Assembly (NCBI GenBank): GCA_003132865.1
Contig: PKYZ01000316.1
Span: 15,012 to 47,854, forward strand
Length of the DNA: 32,843 bases
Direction: 5' to 3'
DNA from: Bryobacterales bacterium
GTDB lineage: Bacteria > Acidobacteriota > Terriglobia > Bryobacterales > Bryobacteraceae
In this document: positions 7,166 to 14,252 of the stretch, piece by piece
Numbering within the stretch: position 1 is the stretch's first letter
How the letters are laid out: each line of letters begins with the position of its first letter
Notes under the pieces: model-generated
Told to the model about the DNA's origin: nothing
Seen by the model: the letters and a program-made list of their open reading frames with translations, nothing else
Database searches by the model: none
Made by a program: the position numbers and the translations under genes

Positions 7166-7945
7166 GTGAGCACGATCCAACAACGATACGTTTCCAAGGA
7201 CCTGACCCATTTTGTCGGGCGTAGCAGGAATACACCGGAGGAGCAGTACCAACTGTTGCTCCAGATCGTCCGATCCGGCGAACTCCGGGCAGACCCGATG
7301 TGCGCTCCGGGGAAACGTGTTATCTCTGGACGAACGAACTATGGCACCGCCCGCTTCAGCAAGTGTGAAACATACGAGTTTCCAGGCGTCTGCTTCTGCG
7401 ATATCCCACTCGCCGACCTTGCGATACACGCCTGCAAGTACAGCCATTTCGGGATTGCCTTTCAGAAGCGATTCCTCGTTGAAAACGGGGCATCCCCAGT
7501 ACTCTACGTGGCCAATGATTCACGGATCAAGCCGGCTCCAAACAGCTATTTGGGAATTGATAGCCGGAGTTACGCCCGAGGCGAGTTTTTTGACCTGATG
7601 TTCCCGCGCTTCGACGGCCTCTGCAATGATCTGGCGTTTAAGGCTAGAGCCGTGGCGGCGGAGCGCAGTGAGGCAGTTCAAGAACTAGCTCAGACCGCGC
7701 GGCTAGTTGCGGAGCTTCGCGTCTACATGACCGAGTACCTCTTGAGCTACTGCAAAGCTTTTGAGGCTAACCGGGACGATGATGACGAACAGCATTTCTA
7801 CATGGAACGTGAGTGGAGAGTCCTGGACGATGTCGTTTTCGCGATCTCGGATATCGAAAGGCTGATCGTTCCCAAAAGTTTTAGCAAACAGTTGAGGGAC
7901 GACTTGCCTAGCTTTTACGGGCAAACATATTTTCTCGATTTGTAG
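7166..7945 (+). CDS. AbiGi-like abortive-infection protein
   Basis: A 259-residue protein from a GTG at 7166. It resembles the AbiGi family (Pfam AbiGi, the antitoxin-like half of the lactococcal AbiG phage-resistance pair). Visible features are DLTHFVGR near the start, a LQIVRSGELRA helix, GVCFCDIPLADLAIH at about residues 74-88, FGIAFQKRF soon after, and FYMEREWRVL near residue 215. The toxin-like partner AbiGii is absent; the next frame is an unrelated dead deacetylase. The gene lies inside DNA inserted between asd and lysC and is visibly richer in A/T-ending codons than its hosts, so it is acquired. The family call rests on remembered motifs and needs a profile search. Confidence 0.68.
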   Translation: MSTIQQRYVSKDLTHFVGRSRNTPEEQYQLLLQIVRSGELRADPMCAPGKRVISGRTNYGTARFSKCETYEFPGVCFCDIPLADLAIHACKYSHFGIAFQKRFLVENGASPVLYVANDSRIKPAPNSYLGIDSRSYARGEFFDLMFPRFDGLCNDLAFKARAVAAERSEAVQELAQTARLVAELRVYMTEYLLSYCKAFEANRDDDDEQHFYMEREWRVLDDVVFAISDIERLIVPKSFSKQLRDDLPSFYGQTYFLDL

Positions 7946-8007
7946 GTCAGTTGAGCTTGAAGACTGGCAGATGCAACGGCCACTATGCGCTGAAGGAAGC
8001 GTTGACG

Positions 8008-8733
8008 ATGTTCACTAGTGGGGAAATACATGGGAACGATCCGCCTGATAAGACCGTATGTCCGACGTTCGATGATGGACCAGCCGAGACCAAGCAACCG
8101 GGAGCCCCGGGTCCACGAACCCTTGAGCTCGCCCAGTTCCTCGCCAGCCGAGGGATCACGGCGACATTTTTCGTTATCGGCGAACGAGTGGCAGGCCACC
8201 GAGAGATCGTACAAGGCGTCGCCCAAGCGGATCAACTCATCGGGAACCATACGTACGACCACGCGGACCTAAAGGACAAAAGCGGGCACTTTGTGGCGGA
8301 GTAAATCATCAGAACAGAACATGTGCTTTCAGGCATTCCAAACGTGGTGAAGGTATTTCGGCCGCCATACGGTTCTTGGAGTCCGACAGTGGCGGGGCAG
8401 TTGAACTCGACCGCAGCCCGGACGTACACAGGACCGATCATGTGGGATATCGATGCCTGTGACTGGGGTTTCTGGCGCCACGGGCGCAGCGCGCAAGAAT
8501 GCGCTGCGGCCTATATCAGGAAGATTCAGGAGGTTGGGAGGGGAATAGTCCTTATGCATGACAGTTCGTTCGAGGACGATATCCGATCCCAGAGCTACAC
8601 CTTCGAGGCGGTCAAGCTCCCTGTGGACTGGCTCCAGCACAACGGCTACAGCTTCATCGCGCTTAATTCGATCCCTCAGGTACGCAATGCCCTTGCTCCT
8701 GGCGAAGATCCGCTCCAAGGCAACCAATCATGA
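8008..8733 (+). pseudogene. Polysaccharide deacetylase (NodB domain) with an in-frame stop
   Basis: One reading frame carries a complete NodB homology domain: TFDDGPAET (catalytic Asp and metal Asp), ATFFVIGERV, HTYDH (metal histidines), RPPYGSW, WDIDACDW and IVLMHDS. It is broken by TAA at 8302-8304 between HFVAE and IIRTEHV. The frame is the same on both sides, so one substitution such as CAA to TAA explains it; no base is lost. Enzymes of this family remove acetyl groups from chitin oligosaccharides, peptidoglycan or other glycans. No signal peptide is seen; the start may be ATG 8008 or TTG 7951. The final TGA overlaps the lysC start as ATGA (8730-8733). A GTG at 8323 could restart the C-terminal half, but that would lack the TFDD and HxxxH motifs. 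Confidence 0.88.
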
Positions 8734-8829
8734 TCGTCATGAAATTCGGCGGCACGTCGGTGGAATCGGCGGCCGCCATCGAGCGCGTCGCCGCGATCGT
8801 CAAAGCCCGCGCCAGCCGCCGGCCGGTCG
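8730..8829 (+). repeat. Right copy of the 100-bp lysC direct repeat
   Basis: The first 100 bases of the intact lysC gene, duplicated at 7008-7107 with three mismatches. This copy continues into the complete gene and so restores aspartate kinase downstream of the insert. Confidence 0.95.
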
Positions 8830-10106
8830 TCGTCGTTTCGGCCATGGGCAAGACCACCAACAAGCTGCTGGCCATCGCCTCGGCCGCCATCGACGGCGCG
8901 CGCGAGGAATACATTCGCCAGATCCACGACCTGCGCGACTTTCACTCCCGCGAGGCGCGCCTGGTAGTGCCCCTGGCCGACCGCGCCGAGCTTGATCGGC
9001 TGCTCGACGAGCACTTCCAGGAGCTCACCGAACTGGTCAAAGGCCTGGCCGTGCTGGGCGAGCTGACCCCGCGCTCCATCGACGCCATCTCCAGTTACGG
9101 CGAGCGGCTCTCCAGCTACATCGTCACGCTGGCCTTCCGCCACTTCGGCATGGACACCGCGCACCTGGATTCCCGCCAGGTGATCGTCACCGACCGCCGC
9201 CACACGCAGGCCGCACCGCTCTATCCGGAAACCTACGCGCGCCTCGCCGCGGTCGTGCCTGCGTTGGCGGAGAATAAGATCGTGGTGATGGGCGGCTTCA
9301 TCGCGGCCACCGAGGATGGCGTCACCACCACGCTCGGCCGCGGCGGTTCCGACTTCACCGCTGCCATCGTGGGCGCGGGCATCGGCGCGGAAGAGATCCA
9401 GATCTGGACCGACGTCGACGGCATGCTCACGGCCGATCCCACCATCCTGCCCGGCGGCCATCGCGTGAAGACCATCTCGTTCGCCGAGGCCGCCGAGCTG
9501 GCCTACTTCGGCGCCAAAGTGCTGCATCCCGCCACCGTGGTGCCGGCGGTCGAGAAGAACATCCCCGTGCTGATTCTGAATTCGCGCCGGCCGGAAGTCT
9601 CCGGCACGCGCATCGTCTCCGAAGCAGTGCCGTGCGGCAACGTGGTGAAGTCCATCGCCTGCAAGCGTAAGATCACGCTGGTGAACGTGCACTCGACCCG
9701 CATGCTGATGGCCCACGGCTTCCTCCGCCGCATCTTCGAGGTCTTCGACCGCTACGAAACGGCCGTGGACATGGTGTCTACTTCCGAGGTCAGCGTCTCG
9801 CTCACCATCGACAACACCAAAGCGCTCGATGCCATCTGCAAAGAGCTGAACCTGTTTTCGGAAGTGTCGATCGAAGACGGCCAGGCCATCGTGTGCCTGG
9901 TGGGGGATAATATACGCTACACGCCGGGCGTGGCTATGCGCGTTTTTGGCGCGCTTGACGGCATCAACATTCGCATGATTTCGCAAGGGGCTTCGCTGCT
10001 GAATCTCAGTTTCGTAGTGGCCGAGCAGGACCTGCATCGCACCGTGGAGGCGCTGCACACCGAGTTCTTCGCCGAGCTCGACGCCGAGGTCTTCGATGCC
10101 GCCTGA
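8730..10106 (+). CDS. lysC: Aspartate kinase
   Basis: A 458-residue enzyme that phosphorylates aspartate, the committed step of the aspartate-family pathway. The kinase motif KFGGTSVE is at residues 5-12, TTTLGRGGSD at about 200-209 and WTDVDGMLTADP near 230-241 mark the nucleotide and aspartate sites. The last 160 residues hold two ACT domains (starting around KRKITLVNVHS and QAIVCLVGDN), which bind feedback inhibitors, usually lysine. Length and organisation match the single-function LysC type, with no fused homoserine dehydrogenase. Its ancestral ribosome delivery was the TGATG overlap with asd; it now overlaps the stop of the dead deacetylase (ATGA) instead. dapB begins inside its last codons at 10096. 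Confidence 0.97.
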   Translation: MIVMKFGGTSVESAAAIERVAAIVKARASRRPVVVVSAMGKTTNKLLAIASAAIDGAREEYIRQIHDLRDFHSREARLVVPLADRAELDRLLDEHFQELTELVKGLAVLGELTPRSIDAISSYGERLSSYIVTLAFRHFGMDTAHLDSRQVIVTDRRHTQAAPLYPETYARLAAVVPALAENKIVVMGGFIAATEDGVTTTLGRGGSDFTAAIVGAGIGAEEIQIWTDVDGMLTADPTILPGGHRVKTISFAEAAELAYFGAKVLHPATVVPAVEKNIPVLILNSRRPEVSGTRIVSEAVPCGNVVKSIACKRKITLVNVHSTRMLMAHGFLRRIFEVFDRYETAVDMVSTSEVSVSLTIDNTKALDAICKELNLFSEVSIEDGQAIVCLVGDNIRYTPGVAMRVFGALDGINIRMISQGASLLNLSFVVAEQDLHRTVEALHTEFFAELDAEVFDAA

Positions 10107-10839
10107 CTCTGGTGGGGCAGGCTCCCAGCCTGCGGCGGCCTCTCAGGCCGCCCGACTAGCGATAATCGGCTACGGCAAGATGGGACGGCTCATCGAACAG
10201 TTCGCGCCCGAATACGGTTTCACCGTGGCGCTGAAGCTCGACGAATTCAACAACGCCGCGTTCGAAGGGGTGACGCCCGCCAACTTCCAAGGCATCGACG
10301 TGGCCGTGGATTTCTCCATTCCCGCCGCCGTGCCGGAAAACGTGGAGCGCATCGCCGCGCTGGGCGTGAACATCGTGGTCGGTACCACCGGCTGGCTGAA
10401 CGAACTCGAACGTGTGAAAGCCGCCGTCGCGCGTCACGGCATCGGTCTGGTCTGGAGCCCCAACTATTCGATCGGCGTGAACGCCTTCTTCCGCTTGGTA
10501 TCGGAAGCCGCGCGCCTGCTCGCGACCGAGCCATCCTACGGCGCATGGGCCTGGGAAATCCACCATGCGACGAAAAAGGATGCACCTTCCGGTACACTGT
10601 TGAAGTTGGTCGAAGAGATGAAAAAGGCCGGCTTCGAGCGCCCCATCGACGTAAGCGCCAATCGCGCGGGCGCGCACCCCGGCACGCACGAAATCGGTTT
10701 CGATTCGGCGGCCGACACCATCACGTTGCGCCACACCGTGCGCAGCCGCGAAGGCTTCGCCCGAGGCGCACTGAAAGCCGCGCAATGGTTAGTAGGCCAA
10801 AAAGGCTTCCACGAATTCAGCGAGGTGCTTTTCAAATGA
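10096..10839 (+). CDS. dapB: 4-Hydroxy-tetrahydrodipicolinate reductase
   Basis: A 247-residue NAD(P)H-dependent reductase of lysine/DAP synthesis. Seen are the Rossmann motif IIGYGKMG (23-30), VGTTGW (95-100), SPNYSIGVN (121-129) and the substrate motif HHATKKDAPSGT (156-167), in which Lys161 aligns with the usual catalytic lysine. The only usable start is ATG 10096, inside the end of lysC (11-base overlap); the next ATG (codon 29) would remove the nucleotide fold. The first 20 residues, rich in Ala/Ser/Pro, are a translation of REP-like copy B, so the repeat became part of the coding sequence. The end overlaps dapA as ATGA. Confidence 0.95.
   Translation: MPPDSGGAGSQPAAASQAARLAIIGYGKMGRLIEQFAPEYGFTVALKLDEFNNAAFEGVTPANFQGIDVAVDFSIPAAVPENVERIAALGVNIVVGTTGWLNELERVKAAVARHGIGLVWSPNYSIGVNAFFRLVSEAARLLATEPSYGAWAWEIHHATKKDAPSGTLLKLVEEMKKAGFERPIDVSANRAGAHPGTHEIGFDSAADTITLRHTVRSREGFARGALKAAQWLVGQKGFHEFSEVLFK
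10112..10153 (+). repeat. Double-hairpin REP-like element, copy B, inside dapB
   Basis: Two hairpins, GCAGGCT/AGCCTGC around CCC and GGCGGCCT/AGGCCGCC around CTC. Compared with copy A (5877-5918) a C-G pair at the loop end of the first stem has become T-A, preserving pairing. It covers dapB codons 6-19 or so. Confidence 0.85.
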
Positions 10840-11747
10840 AAACCCATCACCCTTTTACGGGCTGTGGCACGGCATTAGTCACCCCATTCCGCGCAGATCA
10901 GTCGCTCGACGAAGCAACTCTGCGTCGCCTGGTGCGCCGCCAAATCGATGCCGGCATCAACTTTCTGGTCCCCTGCGGCACCACGGGCGAAAGCCCCACG
11001 CTGACACGCGAAGAGCATCTGCGCGTCGTCCAGATCACGCTCGAAGAGGCCAAGGGCCGCGTGCCGGTGCTCGGCGGCGCGGGCGGCTACAACACGCGCG
11101 AAGTCATCGAACTGGCGCGCGAGCTCGAACGCCTGGGCGTGGACGGCATCCTCTCCGTCACGCCCTACTACAACAAGCCCACGCAGGAAGGCCTCTACCA
11201 GCACTACAAGGCCATCGCCGCAGCCATCCAGGTGCCCATCATCGTATATAGCGTGCAAGGGCGCACTGGCGTCAACGTGGAACCGGCGACGCTCGCCCGC
11301 CTGGCCGCCATCCCCAACATAATCGGCGTGAAGGAAGCCTCCGGCAACATCGCGCAGATGGCCAGCGTCATTCACCAGGTTCCGCCGGAATTCACCGTGC
11401 TCTCGGGCGACGACGCCATCACCCTGCCGCTGATCGCGCTAGGCGGGCGCGGCATCGTCTCCGTGGCATCGAACGAAATCCCCGCCGAAATGACGCAGCT
11501 CGCGCAACTCTGCCTGGTGGGCGATTTCGCCGCCGCGCGCGCCGTGCAGCGCAAGTATCTGCCGCTAATGGAGGTCAACTTCATCGAGTCGAATCCCATT
11601 CCGGTGAAGGCCGCCATGGCGCTCATGGGATTGCTCGAACCGGTCTACCGTCTGCCGATGGTGCCCCCCAAACCGGAGAACCTAGCCCGCATCGAAAAGG
11701 TGCTGGAATCCGTCAACCTGTTGGGGAGAGTGACCGTTGCAGGCTGA
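10836..11747 (+). CDS. dapA: 4-Hydroxy-tetrahydrodipicolinate synthase
   Basis: A 303-residue TIM-barrel enzyme that condenses pyruvate with aspartate semialdehyde. The Schiff-base lysine is Lys166 in IIGVKEASG. GTTGES (48-53), the tyrosine pair in TPYYNKPTQEG (111-112), Tyr138 and Arg143 are in place. The segment normally read YNVPxRTG is YSVQGRTG here; the catalytic Tyr and Arg are kept but the Asn and Pro are replaced. The ATG at 10836 overlaps the dapB stop. The end is notable: the last bases GTTGCAGGCTGA overlap what was the TTG start of dapD before the insertion at this junction. Confidence 0.96.
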   Translation: MKTHHPFTGCGTALVTPFRADQSLDEATLRRLVRRQIDAGINFLVPCGTTGESPTLTREEHLRVVQITLEEAKGRVPVLGGAGGYNTREVIELARELERLGVDGILSVTPYYNKPTQEGLYQHYKAIAAAIQVPIIVYSVQGRTGVNVEPATLARLAAIPNIIGVKEASGNIAQMASVIHQVPPEFTVLSGDDAITLPLIALGGRGIVSVASNEIPAEMTQLAQLCLVGDFAAARAVQRKYLPLMEVNFIESNPIPVKAAMALMGLLEPVYRLPMVPPKPENLARIEKVLESVNLLGRVTVAG

Positions 11748-11748
11748 A
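11725..11748 (+). repeat. Left copy of the duplicated dapA/dapD junction
   Basis: 24 bases that match 12564-12587 with three mismatches; the last 14 (CGTTGCAGGCTGAA) are identical. The unit holds the dapD ribosome-binding site, TTG start and first codons. After it, CGG follows directly, as if GAA-ATC-GAA-CGG of dapD had lost six bases, so the true duplication may run a little further. Confidence 0.85.
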
Positions 11749-11763
11749 CGGGCCAAATACCGG

Positions 11764-12468
11764 ATGTTGTCCGTAGCCATAGCATGTGCCCTCGCTTCGG
11801 GATTCGGCCTCGCCGCGCCCGAGGCACCCGTCGCCGACGCGGCCACGGCGAAGTTTTTCGATGCCCACAATTTAGTGCCAAACCTCCGGCGGACTGCCGA
11901 GCAAACGAAGGACGATGTCGTCATACGCCTCGGTGTGGCCCACGAGGACGCCGCCGGGCAAGTTGGGTACTCCTTCGGCGGCGCTACGCCCGAGGCAATC
12001 GAGCTGCGCGACAAAACCTGCGCGGCGGATCTGGTCGTTGTGGCCAGGCCGCAGCCCGAGTATCGGTCGGCATTCTCGGAAGACGGATCGGTTGTATTTA
12101 CGGTCCGCCGATTCCATGTCGAGCGTGTCCTGAGAAAGTCAAGCCCCATTCCCGACGCGATCCCTTCCGAGATTGTTGTTGGGGCACTCGGAGGCACAGT
12201 TACTGTTCACGCTCATAAGATTTCCGTTCTGCGGCCTTACGTCGCCGACTTCCGCCCTGGTAAGACCTACCTTTTGTTTTTGAGGGTTATACCTGGTAGC
12301 AGCGCCTTTGAGTCGCCCGCCCGTAGCGCATACGATATCAGCCAGGAGCCCGCAGTCTCGATAGTGGAAAAACCTCTCGGCCTCCCCGTGGAGGATGCGC
12401 TCGGAGAAATCGGCAGCGCGGCGACCCTCTGCCCCTACGGCCCGGGCCGCGGCGCGCTGGAGCGCTGA
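11764..12468 (+). CDS. Exported protein of unknown function in the dapA-dapD junction
   Basis: A 234-residue protein from the ATG at 11764, which begins directly with a signal-peptide-like stretch MLSVAIACALASGFGLAAP. The frame is also open from TTG 11737, the duplicated dapD start, giving nine extra residues (MQAERAKYR) that would be a fusion of dapD's first codons to the foreign gene. The mature part has beta-rich segments such as ADLVVVARPQPEY and KTYLLFLRVIPGS, reminiscent of small extracytoplasmic beta-sandwich proteins, but I recognise no family. It sits between two lysine-synthesis genes that formerly overlapped and has no apparent role in that pathway. Confidence 0.7.
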   Translation: MLSVAIACALASGFGLAAPEAPVADAATAKFFDAHNLVPNLRRTAEQTKDDVVIRLGVAHEDAAGQVGYSFGGATPEAIELRDKTCAADLVVVARPQPEYRSAFSEDGSVVFTVRRFHVERVLRKSSPIPDAIPSEIVVGALGGTVTVHAHKISVLRPYVADFRPGKTYLLFLRVIPGSSAFESPARSAYDISQEPAVSIVEKPLGLPVEDALGEIGSAATLCPYGPGRGALER

Positions 12469-12563
12469 GATGGCATCATACACTGGTTCACCTTTCGTTA
12501 GCGGCATTCGCGTTGGCGCCTCTGCCCCACGGCTCGCCCCCGCAACCATCCGCCTGCTCTTAA

Positions 12564-12587
12564 GGAGCGTGCACGTTGCAGGCTGAA
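12564..12587 (+). repeat. Right copy of the duplicated dapA/dapD junction
   Basis: Carries the working ribosome-binding site (AAGGAG at 12562-12567) and TTG start of dapD. See 11725-11748 for the partner copy. Confidence 0.85.
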
Positions 12588-13412
12588 ATCGAACGGCTCT
12601 TCGACCACAAACCCGACGCCTACACCGAAGAGCATTTCCGCCTCTTCTACGAATTCAAGGACGCGCTGAACCAGGGCCGCATTCGCGCCGCACAGCCTGA
12701 TCCATCGGCGCACAGCGGCTGGCGCGTCAACGGCTGGGTCAAGAAAGGCATCCTGCTCGGCTTTCGCATGGGCGGCGTGGTGGATATGTCGATCGACGCC
12801 ACGCGCCAGCCTTTTTTCGACAAATCCACTTTCCCTGTGAAACAATTCACACCCCAAAGCGGAGTGCGCATCGTTCCCGGCGGATCCAGCATTCGCGATG
12901 GCGTCTACGTCGGCAAGGGCGTCACCTGCATGCCGCCCATGTACATCAACGTGGGCGCGTATGTAGACGACGGCACCATGGTCGATTCGCACGCCCTGGT
13001 CGGAAGCTGCGCGCAGATCGGGAAGAACTGCCACATCTCGGCCGCCTCGCAAATCGGTGGCGTGCTGGAGCCCATAGGCGCGCTGCCGGTAATCATTGAA
13101 GACGATGTACTGGTGGGCGGCAACTGCGGCGTGTACGAAGGCGCGGTAGTCAAGAAACGCGCCGTCCTGGGCACGGGAACCATCCTCAATCGTTCCACGC
13201 CGGTCTACGACCTGGTGCGCGGCGCAATCTACAAGGCTACCGACGACGACCCACTCATCATCCCGGAAGAAGCCGTGCTGGTAACCGGCGCGCGCGCCAT
13301 CACTACCGGCCCCGGAAAAGACTGGGGCATCTCCGTCTACACCCCAGTCATAGTAAAATACCGCGACAGCAAAACCGATACTAAGATCCAACTGGAAGAT
13401 CTACTAAGATAG
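12576..13412 (+). CDS. dapD: Tetrahydrodipicolinate N-succinyltransferase
   Basis: A 278-residue acyltransferase that succinylates tetrahydrodipicolinate with succinyl-CoA. The N-terminal helical domain (about 1-95, with GWRVNGWVKKGILL) is followed by a left-handed beta-helix of hexapeptide repeats (about 100-230, e.g. IVPGGSSIRDGVYVGKG and NVGAYVDDGTMVDSHALVG) and a C-terminal beta extension. Length matches E. coli DapD (274). The start is TTG at 12576 with AAGGAG eight bases before it; no ATG is available before the helical domain. Its product feeds the aminotransferase step and then the DapE-like enzyme at the head of this operon; dapC and dapF are not in the window. Confidence 0.96.
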   Translation: MQAEIERLFDHKPDAYTEEHFRLFYEFKDALNQGRIRAAQPDPSAHSGWRVNGWVKKGILLGFRMGGVVDMSIDATRQPFFDKSTFPVKQFTPQSGVRIVPGGSSIRDGVYVGKGVTCMPPMYINVGAYVDDGTMVDSHALVGSCAQIGKNCHISAASQIGGVLEPIGALPVIIEDDVLVGGNCGVYEGAVVKKRAVLGTGTILNRSTPVYDLVRGAIYKATDDDPLIIPEEAVLVTGARAITTGPGKDWGISVYTPVIVKYRDSKTDTKIQLEDLLR

Positions 13413-13421
13413 GAACCACGG

Positions 13422-14252
13422 ATGCCCTTCACTCTCGATTCCAAAGTAGCCCTCATCACCGGCGCGGGCCGTGGCATCGGCCGCGCGATTGCCGAGAAGC
13501 TGGCGGCCGCTGGCGCCGCCGTTATGATCAACGATCTGGACCCCGGCCCGGCCGCGGAAACCGAAGCCGCCATCCGCCAATCCGGCCGAGCCGCCGCGCA
13601 TCTCGCGGGCGACGTCACCGCTCCGGATTTCCCGCAGAAGCTGGTGGACGCCACTCTCGCTTCGTTCGGCGGTCTGGACATCATCGTCAACAACGCCGGC
13701 TACACCTGGGACAACGTCATCCAGAAGACCACCGACGAACAGTACCTGGCTATGCTCGGCATCCACCTGGTGGCGCCGTTCCGCATCCTGCGCGCCGCCT
13801 CCACTCACATCCGCGAAGCCGCCAAGCGCGAAGCCGCCGAAGGCCGCCGCGTAATGCGCAAGGTCGTCAACATCACCTCCATCGCCGGCACCGACGGCAA
13901 CCCCGGGCAGGCGGGATATTCGTCCGGCAAGGCTGGCGTCATCGGTCTGACCAAGACCATGGCCAAGGAGTGGGGCCGCTATAACGTGAACGTGAACGCC
14001 GTGGGCTTCGGCCTGATCGAAACGCGCCTCACGCAGCCGCTCACGCAGGCGGGCGCCACCATTGACGTGCAAGGGCGCCAGATCGCCGTCGGCGTGCAGC
14101 CCAAGATGCTCGATGCGCTCAAGGCCGTCTGTCCGCTGGGCCGCGCGGGCACGCCAGAGGAAGCTGCCGGAGCCGTGCTCTTCTTCTGCTCCCCGCTCTC
14201 CGATTATGTGACCGCCGAGGTGTTGATCTGTGGCGGCGGAATGCACTTCTGA
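13422..14252 (+). CDS. Short-chain dehydrogenase/reductase, FabG-like
   Basis: A 276-residue Rossmann-fold oxidoreductase. TGAGRGIG (13-20) binds NAD(P)H, NNAG is at 90-93, and the catalytic Ser153, Tyr166 and Lys170 lie in NITSIAG and GYSSGKAG. The position of the usual catalytic Asn (LGIHLVAPF) holds His, as in some enoyl/hydroxyacyl-CoA dehydrogenases of this superfamily. An insert of charged residues (about 128-146) is longer than in FabG. It follows dapD by nine bases and overlaps the response regulator by one base (TGATG), so it is in the same transcript, but no role in lysine synthesis is evident. Substrate unknown; 3-oxoacyl or hydroxyacyl thioester is a guess. Confidence 0.88.
   Translation: MPFTLDSKVALITGAGRGIGRAIAEKLAAAGAAVMINDLDPGPAAETEAAIRQSGRAAAHLAGDVTAPDFPQKLVDATLASFGGLDIIVNNAGYTWDNVIQKTTDEQYLAMLGIHLVAPFRILRAASTHIREAAKREAAEGRRVMRKVVNITSIAGTDGNPGQAGYSSGKAGVIGLTKTMAKEWGRYNVNVNAVGFGLIETRLTQPLTQAGATIDVQGRQIAVGVQPKMLDALKAVCPLGRAGTPEEAAGAVLFFCSPLSDYVTAEVLICGGGMHF

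Noticed and set aside
7108..8729. IS element as the cause of the asd-lysC insert
   Set aside because: No transposase frame, no terminal inverted repeats at the edges, and the flanking duplication (100 bp) is far longer than any IS target duplication.
8323..8733. A separate short gene from GTG 8323
   Set aside because: It is the second half of the NodB domain in the same frame as the first half, so a nonsense codon in one gene is simpler.
8676..10058. A 460-codon open frame on the strand opposite lysC
   Set aside because: It mirrors a high-GC gene with strong third-position bias and is His/Asp/Gly-rich with no family resemblance. Similar antisense frames lie opposite dapE (4843-5823) and asd (5944-6987).
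10545..10835. Upstream extension of the dapA frame
   Set aside because: It overlaps dapB and is Arg/His-rich. ATG 10836 overlaps the dapB stop and starts the family N-terminus.
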